Assembly (NCBI GenBank): GCA_003993805.1
Contig: RSEF01000002.1
Location: 67,585,404-67,649,403, forward strand
Direction: 5' to 3'
From: Himantopus leucocephalus
Lineage: Eukaryota; Chordata; Aves; Charadriiformes; Recurvirostridae
Length of the DNA: 64,000 bases
Under the pieces are notes generated by a model, which saw only the letters and a list, made by a program, of their open reading frames with translations, made no database searches and was not told the origin of the DNA. The position numbers and the translations under genes are program-made. Positions 11,082 to 24,800 of the stretch are shown here, piece by piece; the stretch's first letter is position 1, and each line of letters begins with the position of its first letter.

Positions 11082-14000
11082 AAATGTGGATATCTCAAGT
11101 TCATAGATGTTGCTCAAAAAACACCCAAAACAACCCCAGAAAAAAAAAACAACGGAAACCCAAAAGCATGAGAAGGCTCTTATTTAATACTGCAGTGCTC
11201 TCTTGAAAACTAGAAAGACTGTGATGTGGAAAACACAGACAAACAGTACAACAAACTTTGTACGTTATATTTGAAAGATAACCAAAGGAAGTTAAATTAT
11301 TTTCTCAGCAAGAAATCAGAGAAAACAGAAGAGATTTGGATCAAAAACAGGCTCTGAACTTGCATTGCTTAGAACTTCACAAATTTAGTCAGAATGGACT
11401 AATATTGTGAAAAAGTCACCTTGGTCAAGTGAAATGATTAAGTGGAAACATTTTTAAAAGGAGTAAAATGCTTGCTAAAAGGATATGACAATCTGACAGA
11501 AAGAAGCAGCTGGTAGCAGACTGAAGTGAGAGCAGTTATGCAGAAGAAAAAAAAAAAAAGAAATGGAATATTTTAGTTTGGTTTCAGAACAAGAGATCAA
11601 TCAGGGTCCAGATTGGACTTCCGGCAACTTGTTCTACAATTGTATTCCAAAAGGTGCTTAAGCACCCTATAATCTGAGCCCCGGTGTTCTTATAACACCA
11701 CTAGAAGAAGGGAACTTGAGCTGATGTTTCTAAAAGTCCTTGGGACCTTTAAGGTTTTCATTGTTTTATTATGACAAACAGAGGTTTCATAAAATGGAAA
11801 TTTTCCCTAGCTGAATCAGAAGATGACACATGAGGTTTGTTCACTTGATTTAACTTGAGGGACATCTTATAAGTCAGATGGGCACAGGACATCATTATAC
11901 CTGCTGTGAAGATGGGATCCTATACACCAAGGAGTGTGTGGGCCTGGGGATGCAAGCTGTGTTTCCCAGAGTTCTCCAGCACTGAACATATCCCCAACCC
12001 TCCCAAAAGTTCTTGTGCTGTAAATCGAATGGGAAAAGTTTGCAAATGACAAAATATTTTGACTCACTTGGCAATGTCAAACTTAATTTTGACATTTCTG
12101 AGGCATTTCTATGAAACTGAACCCTTTAGTGAATCGTTTGAAAATGTGGATTTTTCATTTTAATTCTGGATGCAAACAAACACCAAAATATCTGAATTAT
12201 GTGTGGGATGAAAAATGATTTTGGCCAGCTCTATCCTGTAGTCAGTTTAGGCACTGAATGGGTTTTAATGATTCACACAACTTCCCATGAGATATGTTAG
12301 ATATTTTTTCTCTCTCACTTGTATCTCGAGCATGGTGAAATGGATGAGTTTCCCTAATCTTAGCCCGACCTGCAAGGACCCTGTCTAACACCAGTACCTT
12401 TTGCTTTCTTTCCCCTGTGTAAGCATACTAGATCTTGCTTAGCAAGATCTCCGAGACACAGTTGTTACTTAAGAGTAGTTTTTAGAGTGGAGATTAGGAT
12501 TTATAAACTGTCGGTTGGCAGTTTGGTGCCCTAAATGATAATCCATTGTATGGAATGGGGGTGGGGTGTGTCTTCTTCTAGCTACCAAAACCGCAACAAT
12601 TTCTTGATTGCACAGAAACACGTGCTAGACTCACCAATATTTGCTTGTGTCATAAGATCCTCTAATGGGCCTACCAACAGGTTTGTGTATAGTCTGCCTT
12701 ACCTTTTGCTAAGGCAAGTACATTTAGATACTTATATGGAGCCCAATATAAAATTTATTGACTCTTTACTTTTCTTGGTTTCAGACCCTTTCCTACAGTG
12801 ATTCCTTCCCTTGCTGTCAGACTAGGCCTCCTCTGGGTCCAAGGAAGTAATCCTGGATGAAATGGTCACGTTTAATGAGTGGTTTTCTGCCTATTAGACT
12901 TTGCCCTCTTCATTATCAGCATTAAAATCTCAGGCAGTGCACAGGCTGAAACTTTTCCTTGGTTGTCAGGAATATATCAACTTAGACACCTGGCCAAGAG
13001 TTTCTAGAATCCTCACTGGATATGAGGCAAATGTATGCCCAGGGTAAGTTCCCTTAGCATAAATAACTGCATTAAGAGACGATCTTTCTTGGAAGTTCAC
13101 ATCAAGCTTGAAAGTCATCTGTTACTGGCGAGTTAGTATACATCATCAGTGAACTCTGAAAAGTGAAGCTGAGGACCTTGCTGTGAATAATGACAAGCCT
13201 AAACATGATCAATAGCCATGTTCCAAAAAAAAAGTGCACAGCTGGTATTAAAATAGGCACATTTAATTTCCTCTTATCTCTGTTTAGTTTTAAACCATGA
13301 AGTGCATCCATGAACAGACCAGATTTTGAATTTCATGCTGCATGTAGTGGTTATAGCTGATCTTCAGAGTGGGTCTCAGAAAAAGAACGGGGAATAGGAA
13401 AGTTATTCAAAGGGCTTAGCATTTTTATCTCCTTTGTCTCCTGCAATGGTAGAAGTTAGATTGTTCAATGTCTTCTAATAGATGTTATGAAGGAAATACT
13501 CAGTTACTTGGCTCTGACCTCTGTGTGACAGCACATCAAAGGTCAGCAGAAAATTCACATCTGTTTTCAATAGGCCTCTCTGGATGTTGCTTCCATTAGT
13601 GAATATCAGAAGTAATCATTTAAAACTGATCTAACACTGTGCAAGTATAAAAGTAAAGTGCAAGATCAGAATGTGAGCTAGAGGAAATATTTGATAAACG
13701 TTTCTATCTTTGTAGAACAGTTTCTTACATTTTAACCTGTTCTCAAATGTAAATTTTAATGACAAAAATGACCTTGTGGCAGTAGGAGATTGAAAATAGA
13801 TCCTGGGAGAAAAAATATTTTGGGTCTTTTTACAAAATGGGGAAAAATGCAACCACCTCTTATCTTTTTGCAGAATGGCTCTAAGATGAGGATGAGCTAT
13901 GGACTTATCAATAAGACTGTGCTCAAAGGAATGGCTTGGAACATAGTGAGCTGTGTAGATTTTTTTTCTTTTTAAGGATAACTACTAATGGAAGAAGTCC

Positions 14001-16061
14001 CAAAGACAAGTGATAGTTGACCAAAGTCAGGCTGATTTGTGAAGATCAATGGTCTGACGGCACTCATCTATCATCTTGAACACGTGTGCACGGTAATCAA
14101 TGGTCATCCATCTCCTTCCTGTAGGTCGATTAATCTTTTAAATTTTGTAGGCTCGCTACCCCGGTACAGCACTTTTCATAATACCTGCACAAGCTTTTTT
14201 TTAATATAAAAGAAAAAAATTATCTATAATATACATGATGTGGTTCTTCAAAGTCTAAAGGGAATAAATGCTTGAGGTGTGAAGCCAGCTGACAGCCACT
14301 TCTTCCTCATGTTTTGAGACCACAGTATTTTAAATGTCTTTACATGTAATGATTTCAAACTCAGTTAAATTGCAAAATCTTAGAACTGGGTTTTTGGTTT
14401 ATGAAGCTGAACAAATTAATCTTGTAGGATGGCATAAAGAGATAGCACTGTCAGATGAGATTGGTGCAGTCTTGAACTTGCAGTGAGATCCATATCTTAC
14501 CAGGGAAGAAAAATTATCTACAGTCTGTCTGAAATAGGAGAGAAAGCTATGTTAAATGCATGTACCTCTGAACATTATACTTGGCAATAAAAATGACCAT
14601 CCTCCTGGTAGTGTCAGATCTCCATCTTGATCAGATGGACCTAATCAAATATCCTTCAAGACAGACCTTCAGCTAGGGGGAATAAATGGCCACCTGACAG
14701 TTTATAAGCTATCTTGTCAAGAAAAGAACAAGTTGTCCTTGGACTATTCCCCAGCATGCAAACTACTTAGAGAAAGGTAGTATCTTGCTGATAACACAAC
14801 CAATGCAGCCTTAATTGAAAGGACTTTTCAGCTGGAAAAAAGTAGAAAAAACTTAGTTAAATTATCATCTTACATAAGGTAAAAAATGACTTCTACTTTT
14901 GTCTATGTTTTATGCATTGCATAAGAAATGCATTGAAAGCTATATTATCAGCAGGAAATTCTAAAAATAGATACTAATTAACCTTCATTAATAATAGTTT
15001 CATTTTTATTATTTTCTCTTTGATATACCTTGCTCTGTTCTAGTGCAGCAGGTTTTCGTGATAACAACATGTTCTTATTGTGTTCCATTTTTATAAGTAC
15101 TTAATGCAGAGTGAAGATGGATGGAATAAGATATGCTGAGTGGATAAGAAAAAAGGTTGAAATCACACTTTACTGAGTGGTTTACATAGGTCTAGTATTC
15201 TTAGAGTAATGTTTACTTATTATATATATTATATACTATTATGATAATGTTTAATTATTATGTATTTATTTTGATTTTTAAAAAGTTAAGGTCTTCAAGA
15301 AGAAAATGAAGGCACTTTATGCAAGGCTGATTGACCACAGTTGTCTGAATTCTGTCACCGCAAAATCATGTAGTAAACTAGAAGCAAAAAAATCTATGTT
15401 GAAAATATGTGGACAGATATTCCTTGAAGAAGATTTTTTTTTCAGAGGGCCTCTTGCCCTTGAAGAAGAAAGCACTGGGTCTTCCCTGAAGCTATGTTGC
15501 CATTTCTTTAGTACCTAAACTCAGATGTGTCCCAGAGTGATTAGTATGACTGCAAAATGTAGACAGCAGGCTGATGGTATTCACCTAACAAATTTTTATC
15601 CCTTTCTGAACTAAACTCCTCATATAACTGAGGATTAAGCTAAAGCATAAGAAAAAAAAAAAACCTCATATCTTGGTTAGTATCTCACAGAAAGACTGGC
15701 AAAACAAAGAACCCAAATGTTCCAGGTCTTGGTTCTGTTCCATAATAATTTTCACAGAAGACAAGTGTCACTATGCAACTGCCATTCAAGTTAAGTGGAG
15801 TCTGCATTTCGTTTTGACTCTGAGGTGTCGATGTGCTGATTAGTTTTCTGATACAGCTTGGTTGTCAACATTTAAAACATTTCTTGGAAGAAGAAAAATA
15901 ATTTTGAACAGAAGGCATTCTGTTATACCTATATTTATACATATTTCTCTGCACCCTCAAAACCCAGTTTTAAAGCAGCTTATTGGAAGAGCTGTCACCA
16001 TCACCTTGGAAACTGGTCCATTGACAGCATGTATCAATCAGCCGTCTCACAAGTATATAGC

Positions 16062-16084
16062 TGCTTTTTTTTTTAAAAAAAGCA
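16062..16084. repeat. A/T-rich perfect inverted repeat
   Basis: TGC plus seven T (16062-16071) pairs perfectly with seven A plus GCA (16075-16084) around a TTT spacer. It could extrude as a short hairpin. It is not followed by a transcription unit I can see, so it is probably a chance product of an A/T tract. Confidence 0.7.
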
Positions 16085-19000
16085 TGTTTGGATGGTTTCA
16101 TACTTTCCCTGGAAAAGGAAAAAAAGGCTAAATTCAGCATCGACATTTCGGAGGGTGGCATTTCTCATCAGACAGAATAACTGACAGATTTTTTTTTTTT
16201 TAATTGCAAGTGATGTAGGTTATAATCTTGTAATCAGGGTGCTTGCATGGGAGGGAGAAGTTCCAGTCTATGTTCCACAGGCTACCTCTGTTTCATGTGA
16301 AACAATCTTTGACGGTTAACGTATCCACCTGGTATCTATTTGTCAAGGCATCTTTACTGTCTCCTTTTTTGCTGCAGGTGGGGAGAGTACCTTCTTTCCA
16401 GAATAGCTGGTAGTTTTAACATGCTCTTGGGAGAGATGTAGCTGTGAATCCCTTTAGGCTGAGGGGTAATACAATGAAAGTGGCTTTTCTACATTTTTGG
16501 AAGGTGGCCTATTTATGTAAAAGGGTGAGGCTGTGTCCTACAGTAGCTGTGCTCTCCAAGGGGAAAAAAGCAAGCTATTTTGTCTTTGGAAGGGAAGAGC
16601 TGAAGCTTTGACTTTGGAGAGAAGGTCTTGTCTTTTGTTTGCACTGCACAGGGCACGTGGTGCCTGGCAAAGCACAGGGTTTAAGACATGTACCTGCCTG
16701 CATTTGTCTTGTTGCACTGGATACCTACCTCTGCGATGTCCCGGGAAGATCCCTATGTACCTGTCTCAGCGTTACAATTTCTGATCCAGGACTTTGACTC
16801 CTCAGGCTGATCACTTCTGTGCTCATCATTGCAGACTAAGCCCAGTTTTGGAATTGGACTTTAATCAATCAATACTTGTGAACACGAGGCTTGATCTCAG
16901 ATGGCACCTACAAATACGGGTTACTAGGGTTTTGCTATGTTAGAAGGGCATCCAGAAGAAAAACACCTAAAGACAACATCCTTCTTGCTAAAGTATCCAA
17001 ATGTTTTCTGTGCTGAATGAAAGCAGTTACGGGTCTATCATGAGCGACATGCATGTTCTGCATATTTTTTGAGGAATACCATCAGCATAAATAATTTCTG
17101 ATTTTGTTATTGCTTGTTGTTATAAGTAGCACCTAAAATGCCTTACAGAAAGAGGATTAAAGGAAAGAAATGTGTTTGGTTTTTTGACGATGCTTTCTTG
17201 GCAGTACTTTCTGCATAGTCAGATTCGTTTTCCTGATGAAGTCAATTACTCAGTCTCTCCTTTTGTGTGCTGGTCTTTTACAAAGCAACAGGGGACAGAT
17301 GAGTCATTTAAAATGTGATTGTAAACCCAGAGAAATTGGTGAGGGGACTCTGCAGCAGGTAAAAACTTCCACAACTGCTTTTAACTCTTTGTTTTAGATC
17401 AGACTACTTTTCAACTTAATGGTGTCTGTGGGCAGATCCTTGCCCAAGGCACCTCTCTGTGGCCTGTGAGTGTCTTGAAGACTCACTGCCTTCATTTCCT
17501 ACACAGCTCCTTTAAAAGAAGTTTGAACTTATATACAAATACAAGCTCTGTCAAACCAATGGGCCCAATCTAGTTCCAGAGTATTGACAGCCTCTCTCCT
17601 GCCAGGTGATTCTGGTCGCTTTCTTGGCAATCTCCTTCAGATAAGGTGAGCTGCTAAAGTGTTGGTGAATTTAGGTAACCTCCTTGTGCTCCAGGATACT
17701 GATATCCTCACAGTCCTCCTTCTAGGGCGGTTGTTCTCAATGAAGTAGTTAAAGCCCCTGTGGGTTCAACCACCTATGCTACTCTTTGGGATGACAGGCC
17801 ACACAGAAATGGGGTCACAGTCAGAAGTCACCTGAGGTGCTGTGCTAGGGGGTCAGGTTCCTTCTCTGCAGGTCAGGAGTTCTGTGAGACAAGCTTCTCC
17901 ACTCAAAATCAGGAATCCCAAATCACTGCCCTGTAAGGCCCTTGCTATTCAGTGATAGTGCAGCACTGAACCAAGGTCTTCCAGTTGCCCTCATTGAGGT
18001 GATAAGGATGAATCCTCCTAGAGCAGTGCAAGGCAAAGAGCTGGTTCTTGATGGCTGGAAGAGAGAGCAAGACTCACTTGTCCTGTTCCTGGATCCCAAG
18101 AGATGAAATTCACAAGCCTACTGCCTTTCCCCCCACCCCAGTCTCTGAAGGACCACATCCTTCAGATCCTCAATGGGCCATGCAGCAGAATAAGAATTAG
18201 TAGATGGCAAGTTTCCTCCACCTCCAAAACAGACAGTTGCTTTGGATACAGTACTCCTTTAAGAGTTTTACTATATCTGCACGTGAGCTCAATCTGCTCA
18301 TAGAAGAATTTCCATTTGTGCAGATGGTATCATTTGGCAGATCACTCTGATGTTGGCAGCATCGCAGGGGTCATATTTGTGCACAGATGGACTGTTCTTC
18401 ATCTGCTTCTTTATTGTAATAGACCCAAATAGGTTTTCCCACAATAGTACATATGCACATTACAACTCTCCTTGTTCCCTGTCAGACAACTTATTTAGCG
18501 AGAGCACCAAATTTTTTTTCTCTCTCCCTCTTTCTCTTTGTTCACATATGAAGTCCTCTTTTATCTGTATCTTTGTTTTGGGGATGCAGGGTGCCGACTA
18601 AGTAGAGCTATTGAGGGTCTCGGTAATCCTGAGCCATAAAATCTGGTGGCATAGAAGTCATCACTAAGATCATATTCAGAACACTGCTGTGAGTTCAGGG
18701 GGTTCTTGTGTATAGATGGGTTTTTTTTGGCAAATATTTTTTGCACATTCATTGCACATATTAGTCACAGCTCCCTCATAAACCAAGAGCACTTAAAGCT
18801 GACACGTGAATGGTCATTTGGAGGGATTGGAGAAGCCAGGGAATTGATAATTCAAAACTGGAGATTTTGAATCCAGAGCAATGATTCAGCTCTAGTAATA
18901 ACGACCAAAATCTGTTATCATTTGACAGGTGTTTAGAGAATTATGTTAAATGTACTCATCATTTAGTAGTGAGATATTCGTATTTTTTGAAGCATCTATT

Positions 19001-20348
19001 GTCACTCTCCCTTGCAATCTCAGTGTGGCAGCAATGAACTGAGTAGGTATCTTCAGAAGTTGCCCTGCCAGAACTGGTCTACGGCACAGCAAAAGGATGT
19101 TTTGGAAAACTTGCACTGCTTCTATTTTGCTTTACACAAGCACTTGCTTTGTTAATAGAAAACTTTAGCCCTGCATGCCTTACATTTTATTGATGATAAA
19201 CCTGTCTTCTTGTGATGAAACTGACACTTTTTCAGTCTCCAGGTTGATAGCAACTTTTTCTTTTCCTTCTCATTTGCTAATCTAATCAATGTAGTTTAAA
19301 CTTCTCTACTCAGATGTCACAGGTAGTGCAATTATTTCAGTATGGGTATTGTTTGCTGTATATGGCTGTGAAGGATGTGTACGCTGTGTGTAAATTAGGT
19401 CAAAATAGCTAGGGAGCTTGGACAGTGACTTTCTTGACATTTATATACCCAGACTCCTAAATATAGTGTCTCAGTAGTGTAACTTCTCTGGATGTGTGAG
19501 ACAGCACAGGAAGTACCCATTTTTTCCTCAAAACGTACTGTTTGAAAGGAAACTGGTTGTTCATAATGTAAACATTGCTGAAAAGGCAATTCCTTCTACA
19601 ACTACTTCTAAATGAAAAGTACTCCTGCTTATTTACTGATTTATTTTTAACCTTTTGACAGTCTAGTGAACAAAGGGTATGAACTGGGTACCACATGAAG
19701 CGTTTTGAATCAAATTAGGAAGAAAGTGTGAGTGGAATTCCAGCCTCAACTGTTAAGTAACTTCTTGGCTTTACTGGTAACAAGGAGAATGAAATTGCTG
19801 ACTGCAGCTAAATAAAGGTTACTTGGGAAATACATAAAATCCCAAACCCAACAAAACCCCCAAACTTTAATTTCATATCCATCTGGTAAGTCTTCGTAAT
19901 CAGTTCCTAATTATCTACTAGTTAATGCATTTCTGGTTACTCTGACACCTTAGGAATTTTTCTATGCATAGACTTCTTGCCCAAGGCTATGGAAAATTAT
20001 ACATGATGCTATACATGGTTGGATACAGCTGGTTTCTGTTTTGGGGTGTTTTGTTTTTTTTTTTTTCCATCACAGTTACTTAACATATCTACACAAATAG
20101 CTACACTGAATTTTACTGTTTCAGTAGGAGTCTGGAGCTTGAAAATCAGTTTAAACCAGAATGTTCCTAATAGAACCACGGCTACAGGGAGCAAAATATT
20201 GTGGAGAAGGGGACAGGGGATGCAATTTGTAATGTAGTTCTGTAGCATGTTGTAAGATGACATATCGGTGGAGAGATATAGACCAAAAGTTGAAATGCCT
20301 CTTGTGCTGGGGGTTTTGGCTTGTTTTGAGGGCATTTAGTCTTTTCTT

Positions 20349-20361
20349 AGAATCATAGAAT
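20349..20361 (-). mobile_element. CR1 3' terminal repeat at gap edge
   Basis: The 13 bases AGAATCATAGAAT directly before the gap are the reverse complement of the CR1 3' terminal repeat. In other avian CR1 copies, including the one at 46179 in this window, the same word begins a minus-oriented element. The body of the element should therefore start in the gap. The match is short, so this is inference from position and exact signature. Confidence 0.6.
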
Positions 20362-20461
20362 NNNNNNNNNNNNNNNNNNNNNNNNNNNNNNNNNNNNNNN
20401 NNNNNNNNNNNNNNNNNNNNNNNNNNNNNNNNNNNNNNNNNNNNNNNNNNNNNNNNNNNNN
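20362..20461. other. Assembly gap, 100 N
   Basis: Exactly 100 N. The left edge is the CR1 terminal signature. The right edge (CCCTTGGTTTTTTAAGG) is not recognisable CR1. A young, hard-to-assemble CR1 in minus orientation is the most likely content. Confidence 0.9.
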
Positions 20462-21249
20462 CCCTTGGTTTTTTAAGGTGGCTACTAGATGAGAAGTGCT
20501 CTCCTGCCTTCTGCTTGGTATGCCTTGGCTCAGGACGCTCAGTGGAAATGTGTGAAACCCAGTTTTGGTTTGTCATCTCTGAAACCTGTATCTCTTTTCC
20601 AGGAATCCCTTATACATGAGGGGATTCTGGTGTTGGGATGACACTCCTAGCTGTTATCTCTGCTCCATTTTGTATTGGTAATGATATATAATGGAGTAAG
20701 GGCTCCAGACCAGGGTGTCATTCTGTGTGTCCCATTAGCCACGTTTTCTATTTTATATAAACTAAACTCATGTCATACTCCCTTGCCCATTTCTCCATTT
20801 GCTTCTCCCAAGGAGGCCAAAAGTAATGTTATAGACTGCTACTTTCCTAAGACATGGTTTAACTTTAGTTCTTATCCCTGATCTGAACTGGGCATAGAGC
20901 AAATCACCAACTAATGCACACATACAGAAGATATTTACTTCATGGGTTAGTTTCATTTAGCTGTTTCTAATATAAAGGCAACTATTTCAGGAAAAACGAG
21001 TGCTTTTGTGACTTCTAGTCTGTTTGATTTTGGCTTATAGTGGATTTTCCCCTCTAATACCCTTGTTCTGGTCTGACCTTTTCAATTTTATAAGACGATG
21101 TAGCTCCAGTCCAGAAGTAATTATTTTGTATTTGACTTCTGTTTGTAGCATCACTTTCACTCTGTAAGCATCTGTTATTTTCTCTGTTTCTCTGTATCTC
21201 TTATTTTATCTGTTATATGTTTTGACTGAACACCTTTCTTGACCAATAC

Positions 21250-21325
21250 AGCCTGGGAAAGGTGGGTTACCAAACTAGATAGACAGATGGACTGATCCAG
21301 CTCAGCAGTTCCTCTTTCATCGCTT
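21250..21325 (+). mobile_element. Old CR1 3' end remnant
   Basis: The order GGGTTACCAAACTAGATAG, then a TGGACTGATCCAGCTCAGCAG block, then TTCCT matches the tail of older sauropsid CR1 subfamilies, where a TAGATGGACC word leads into GTCTGATCCAGTATGGC and TTCTTATG. Only the last 60-80 bp are visible. Divergence is high, so the insertion is old. Confidence 0.5.
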
Positions 21326-24300
21326 AGAGTTTTTTTTCTTCTATGTTTTTTCCCTTACTACAATTGCAATACCGTAAACAGTATTTAAGTGTTCCTGATC
21401 AAGCTTTCCTTGTCTTCCAGCATAAACTAGAATTTCTAGGAAGTAAATTGTCTGCATTATTGCAAAGCCTTCTCTGCTTCTTGGGTGAAGGAGTCCCAGT
21501 GTGTGCATATGACAGTGGAGGAAGCTCTATGTCTAAAGCTTGACTCCCTCCCCAGCTCCTTTATGATCCTATAAATGGGATTCATGGGGAAAAATAGGTA
21601 GGCATGCCTACAGAAAATTATATATAGTCGTTATTTATTTGCACTTTTTTTTAATGTGTGGTTCTTGTTCATTAATAACTTCTGCAGGAAGGGGTGAATG
21701 CATTGGCAGAGACCTATCAGCCTAAGTAGAGGGTTTAGAACAGGCTGAGACTTTATTGCAAAAGGAAGGCTAGGAACAATGTAAAGGTGTTTAATTTGTG
21801 GTCTGTATAATTCTTGCTGGGAAAGGACGAGCAGTTTCAGTTTTTTGGGTTTTGTTTTTTCTTTTAAAAATAATATGTAAGCACCTAAAGGTGCATGTAC
21901 AACCCTAATAAAATATTTCAACAGCACAAGCCTTCACCTACATCGTTAAACCCCTCAATGAGATGAATCAATTACTTCCTTTCAGAAAGTAGTTTTGGAA
22001 TATAAACTATAGTTTTCTGCAGTGAAAGATCCACTGAATCAAGGATAAGAAACTTGTCTGTGCGTGTATATATATATATGATGTTGCTCCCTCCCAATCC
22101 TGCCATTTGGGGGGGAAAAACAATCCAGTTCTTTTTTCACTTTGTTTCTTAGTCTGAAATAGAAAATATAACAGCTTTATTATCAACACTTTTGCAATAT
22201 AAGACACTGCAGCTAGTAAGACCTTTCACTAGTAAGACACTGCAAATTTTCAGCTCCCTGCTGGTGCGTGTATAGTTTCATTGGTTTTGTCAGCAAAAAC
22301 TGTACCACTGACTTGGGGGTGGAAGGTACAAAATTCATGTTGGCAAAAGAGGGTATTTATTTACTGCTTGTATGGATATGGTTTATAAGTTGCTTCTGCA
22401 AGCAAATGCAAAATATACTTTATAATTTTCTATGTGATGTTTTACATTCATGACAAGTGAAGGGTTTTTTTAAACTTTTATCAGTATAGTTTGGAATTAT
22501 CACATATCAATAATTACTATGGATGATTAAAAATGTTGAGAAAAACCTCCTTGCATATGTACTTCATGTACACATAGATCTCTGAGACGGTGAGTTGTGT
22601 AGTGTACTTTAATTGTATTGTAGTGGCTTTCTATAAAGCAAAACGATTTTCATTGAAGCCTGAAATGAGTCTGGCATGACCTAGAGTCAGCATGATAATA
22701 TATCCTTGGTATCCTTTACATGCTGGTAACAGTTCAGCTGCACTAAAGGGTTTTGTCAAGTTACATTTGTTTTCTATAGGTGTTAATATATCTGGCAATT
22801 AGAGTTCAAATTGTTACACTTAAACTGGTGTTGAATCTGGGTCAGTAAGAACTCTAAATTGAGCAATTTCACCAACTGTTGCAGGATGCTGTAGCAAACC
22901 TTTGAGCTAACTGTGCTCTTGTGTGTTGAGAGTTGTAATTTAAAAAGAGGCAGACAGGCTGTAGCTACTTGTCTTCCTCCTGGGAAAAGATGGAAATATG
23001 TTAGCTTGATATTGCTATAACTTTAAAAGTTGAAGTAAAGAGAGGGCAGCCTAAGAGGATTGGTTTGTCTCCCGCTTCCTTCCCCTTGTCTGCTGAGTCA
23101 AATCCTTACCAAGATTTTTCTTGGCCTTCTTTCATGTGGTTTAGCATCAATTAAGTTTTCCTGGATATCTTCATCGTTTAAAGACAAGTGTAAAGCAGCA
23201 GTTCTGTGTCGGGGAGAGATGTTCCTCTGGCTCCACATTAAAGAAACATCAGTGGTCACATTGGGTGTTCTCATACAAATAAACCAGATTATTTTAATCT
23301 ATGTTGCTTGTTTGAAAGGGAGTCGTGTTTGGTTAAAGAGCTGATGGTTGGATAAGCTCTTGCAGAAACACTCATTTGTGTTTGACATCTCAGTCTTGGA
23401 TCTATAAGAAGATGCATTTGAGCCCCAGAGACTGCTTTCCAGTTTGTTTCAAGATGCACGTCAAATGATGAGATCTCCACAGAAGAGCAGAGTGAGAGCT
23501 GCACTTTTTCTATTTCTTCTTTGCATGGACAATACAGTTTTTATTAATTTTCAGAGCCTCACAGTACCAGACTGCAGGATAGCCATGATGCACACTTGTT
23601 TAGTACAACAGTCTTCCTTTAAACCTCTGTTTCATTGAATGTTATTTCTAGCCCACTTCTGTAATCATATTTAATATGAAGCATGCAAGAGTGATATTTA
23701 CAGCACCCTGTGGTAATCTATGAACGGGGTTATGCTGAAGACTGGCCAGTAGTGTTGCTTTGTTGAACCTTTTTTGCTAAAACAGCTGCTTTCATTCAGA
23801 TGAAATGATGGACGATCAAATGCCTTCCAGTTTCATGATCAGCAACCCAAGAGAAAGCCAGACAGTACTTGACAATCAGACTGTGTGTAACACAGGCTAG
23901 CGAATGGCCTTGTAAGATTGAAGGCTGTTTCTTGAGTCCCTGAATACAAATCAAATGGGTGAAGGAACAATTTCATTACCTCTGTGTATGTGGGAGGAGA
24001 GAGGAGCAGTAGAAATGTGGTGTGTGTTGGAGTCTCTGCAGAACTTAAGACTAAGTTGCATGGCAGCGGTTATAGCAATTTTGATCTTTGCACATAGTAA
24101 CTGCTGCTGGCAGGTAGAAACTTAGGCAAGGATCTGCTGAATGCTGTTTCTGCTGTTGTTATCCTTGCTAATTCAAGCACCTTTGCTTACCACCCCCAGC
24201 CCCCCCATCCCACCCCTCGACTGCAATGCAGACATACTTGGAAAAACAGAGAGAGAATGCAGGTTGTAAACCAAGCCCAGGAATAAAACATTGCCACAAT

Positions 24301-24599
24301 CTTTAAGAAAAGCCCATAGCAAGATTTTGGGTAAGAGAGTGTTTGAAAATGTGCTTGGAAGTGGAAAGAAAGGGAGTATTTCCCTGCTGTCTGCCTTCCT
24401 GCTGTGCATGTATTCAGGGCTTTATGTTAATAGATGAGATTGCAGGAAAGGTATTCCTGGTTCCACCCCTGATTTCTCCTTCTAATAGAAGCAGCCCTGC
24501 AAAATGCTGGGGGTGGGGGTGCAAGAGCAATCTGCTTCGTGATCTCAGATGTGTTTTGGCACAGACATTTTGGTCAAAGTTAACTTTGTGATGCCAATG

Positions 24600-24800
24600 G
24601 TATGGGAGTTCCCATGACAAACACGCTTGTCTGTAACCCTGAACAGCAGGGTTAATCCCAACCCTTCAGGGTTAATTAAGAGGTAATTGCATGGGCCTCC
24701 ATTAATCCCTGTTTAACTCAGTTGCATTTGATGGAAGGGCACTAGAGATTAATTTGGCCTAGTGCCTCATCAAATTCATTAATTTCATTAAATGTGAAAA
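24600..24800. promoter_or_regulatory. Homeodomain-motif-rich patch with two inverted repeats
   Basis: Two small perfect inverted repeats lie 6 bp apart: AACCCTG / CAGGGTT with a 5-bp loop (24635-24653), and AACCCT / AGGGTT with a 2-bp loop (24660-24673). Each is followed by a GGTTAAT half site of the HNF1 type. Downstream are TTAATTAAG, CATTAATCCC, GATTAATTTG and CATTAATTTCATTAAA. This clustering suggests a regulatory element. The function is inferred from motif density only. Confidence 0.3.

Larger units (their letters stand above)
9732..20348. other. Non-coding region, no gene recognised
   Basis: Mostly AT-rich unique-looking sequence. The only structures I can support are an exon-like segment, a CR1 3' remnant and an A/T inverted repeat, each listed separately. 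Open frames are short and unrecognised. No RNA gene was seen. Confidence 0.6.

Noticed and set aside
24635..24673. Interstitial telomeric repeat
   Set aside because: AACCCT/AGGGTT words occur only twice each and as inverted repeats, not as a tandem TTAGGG array.
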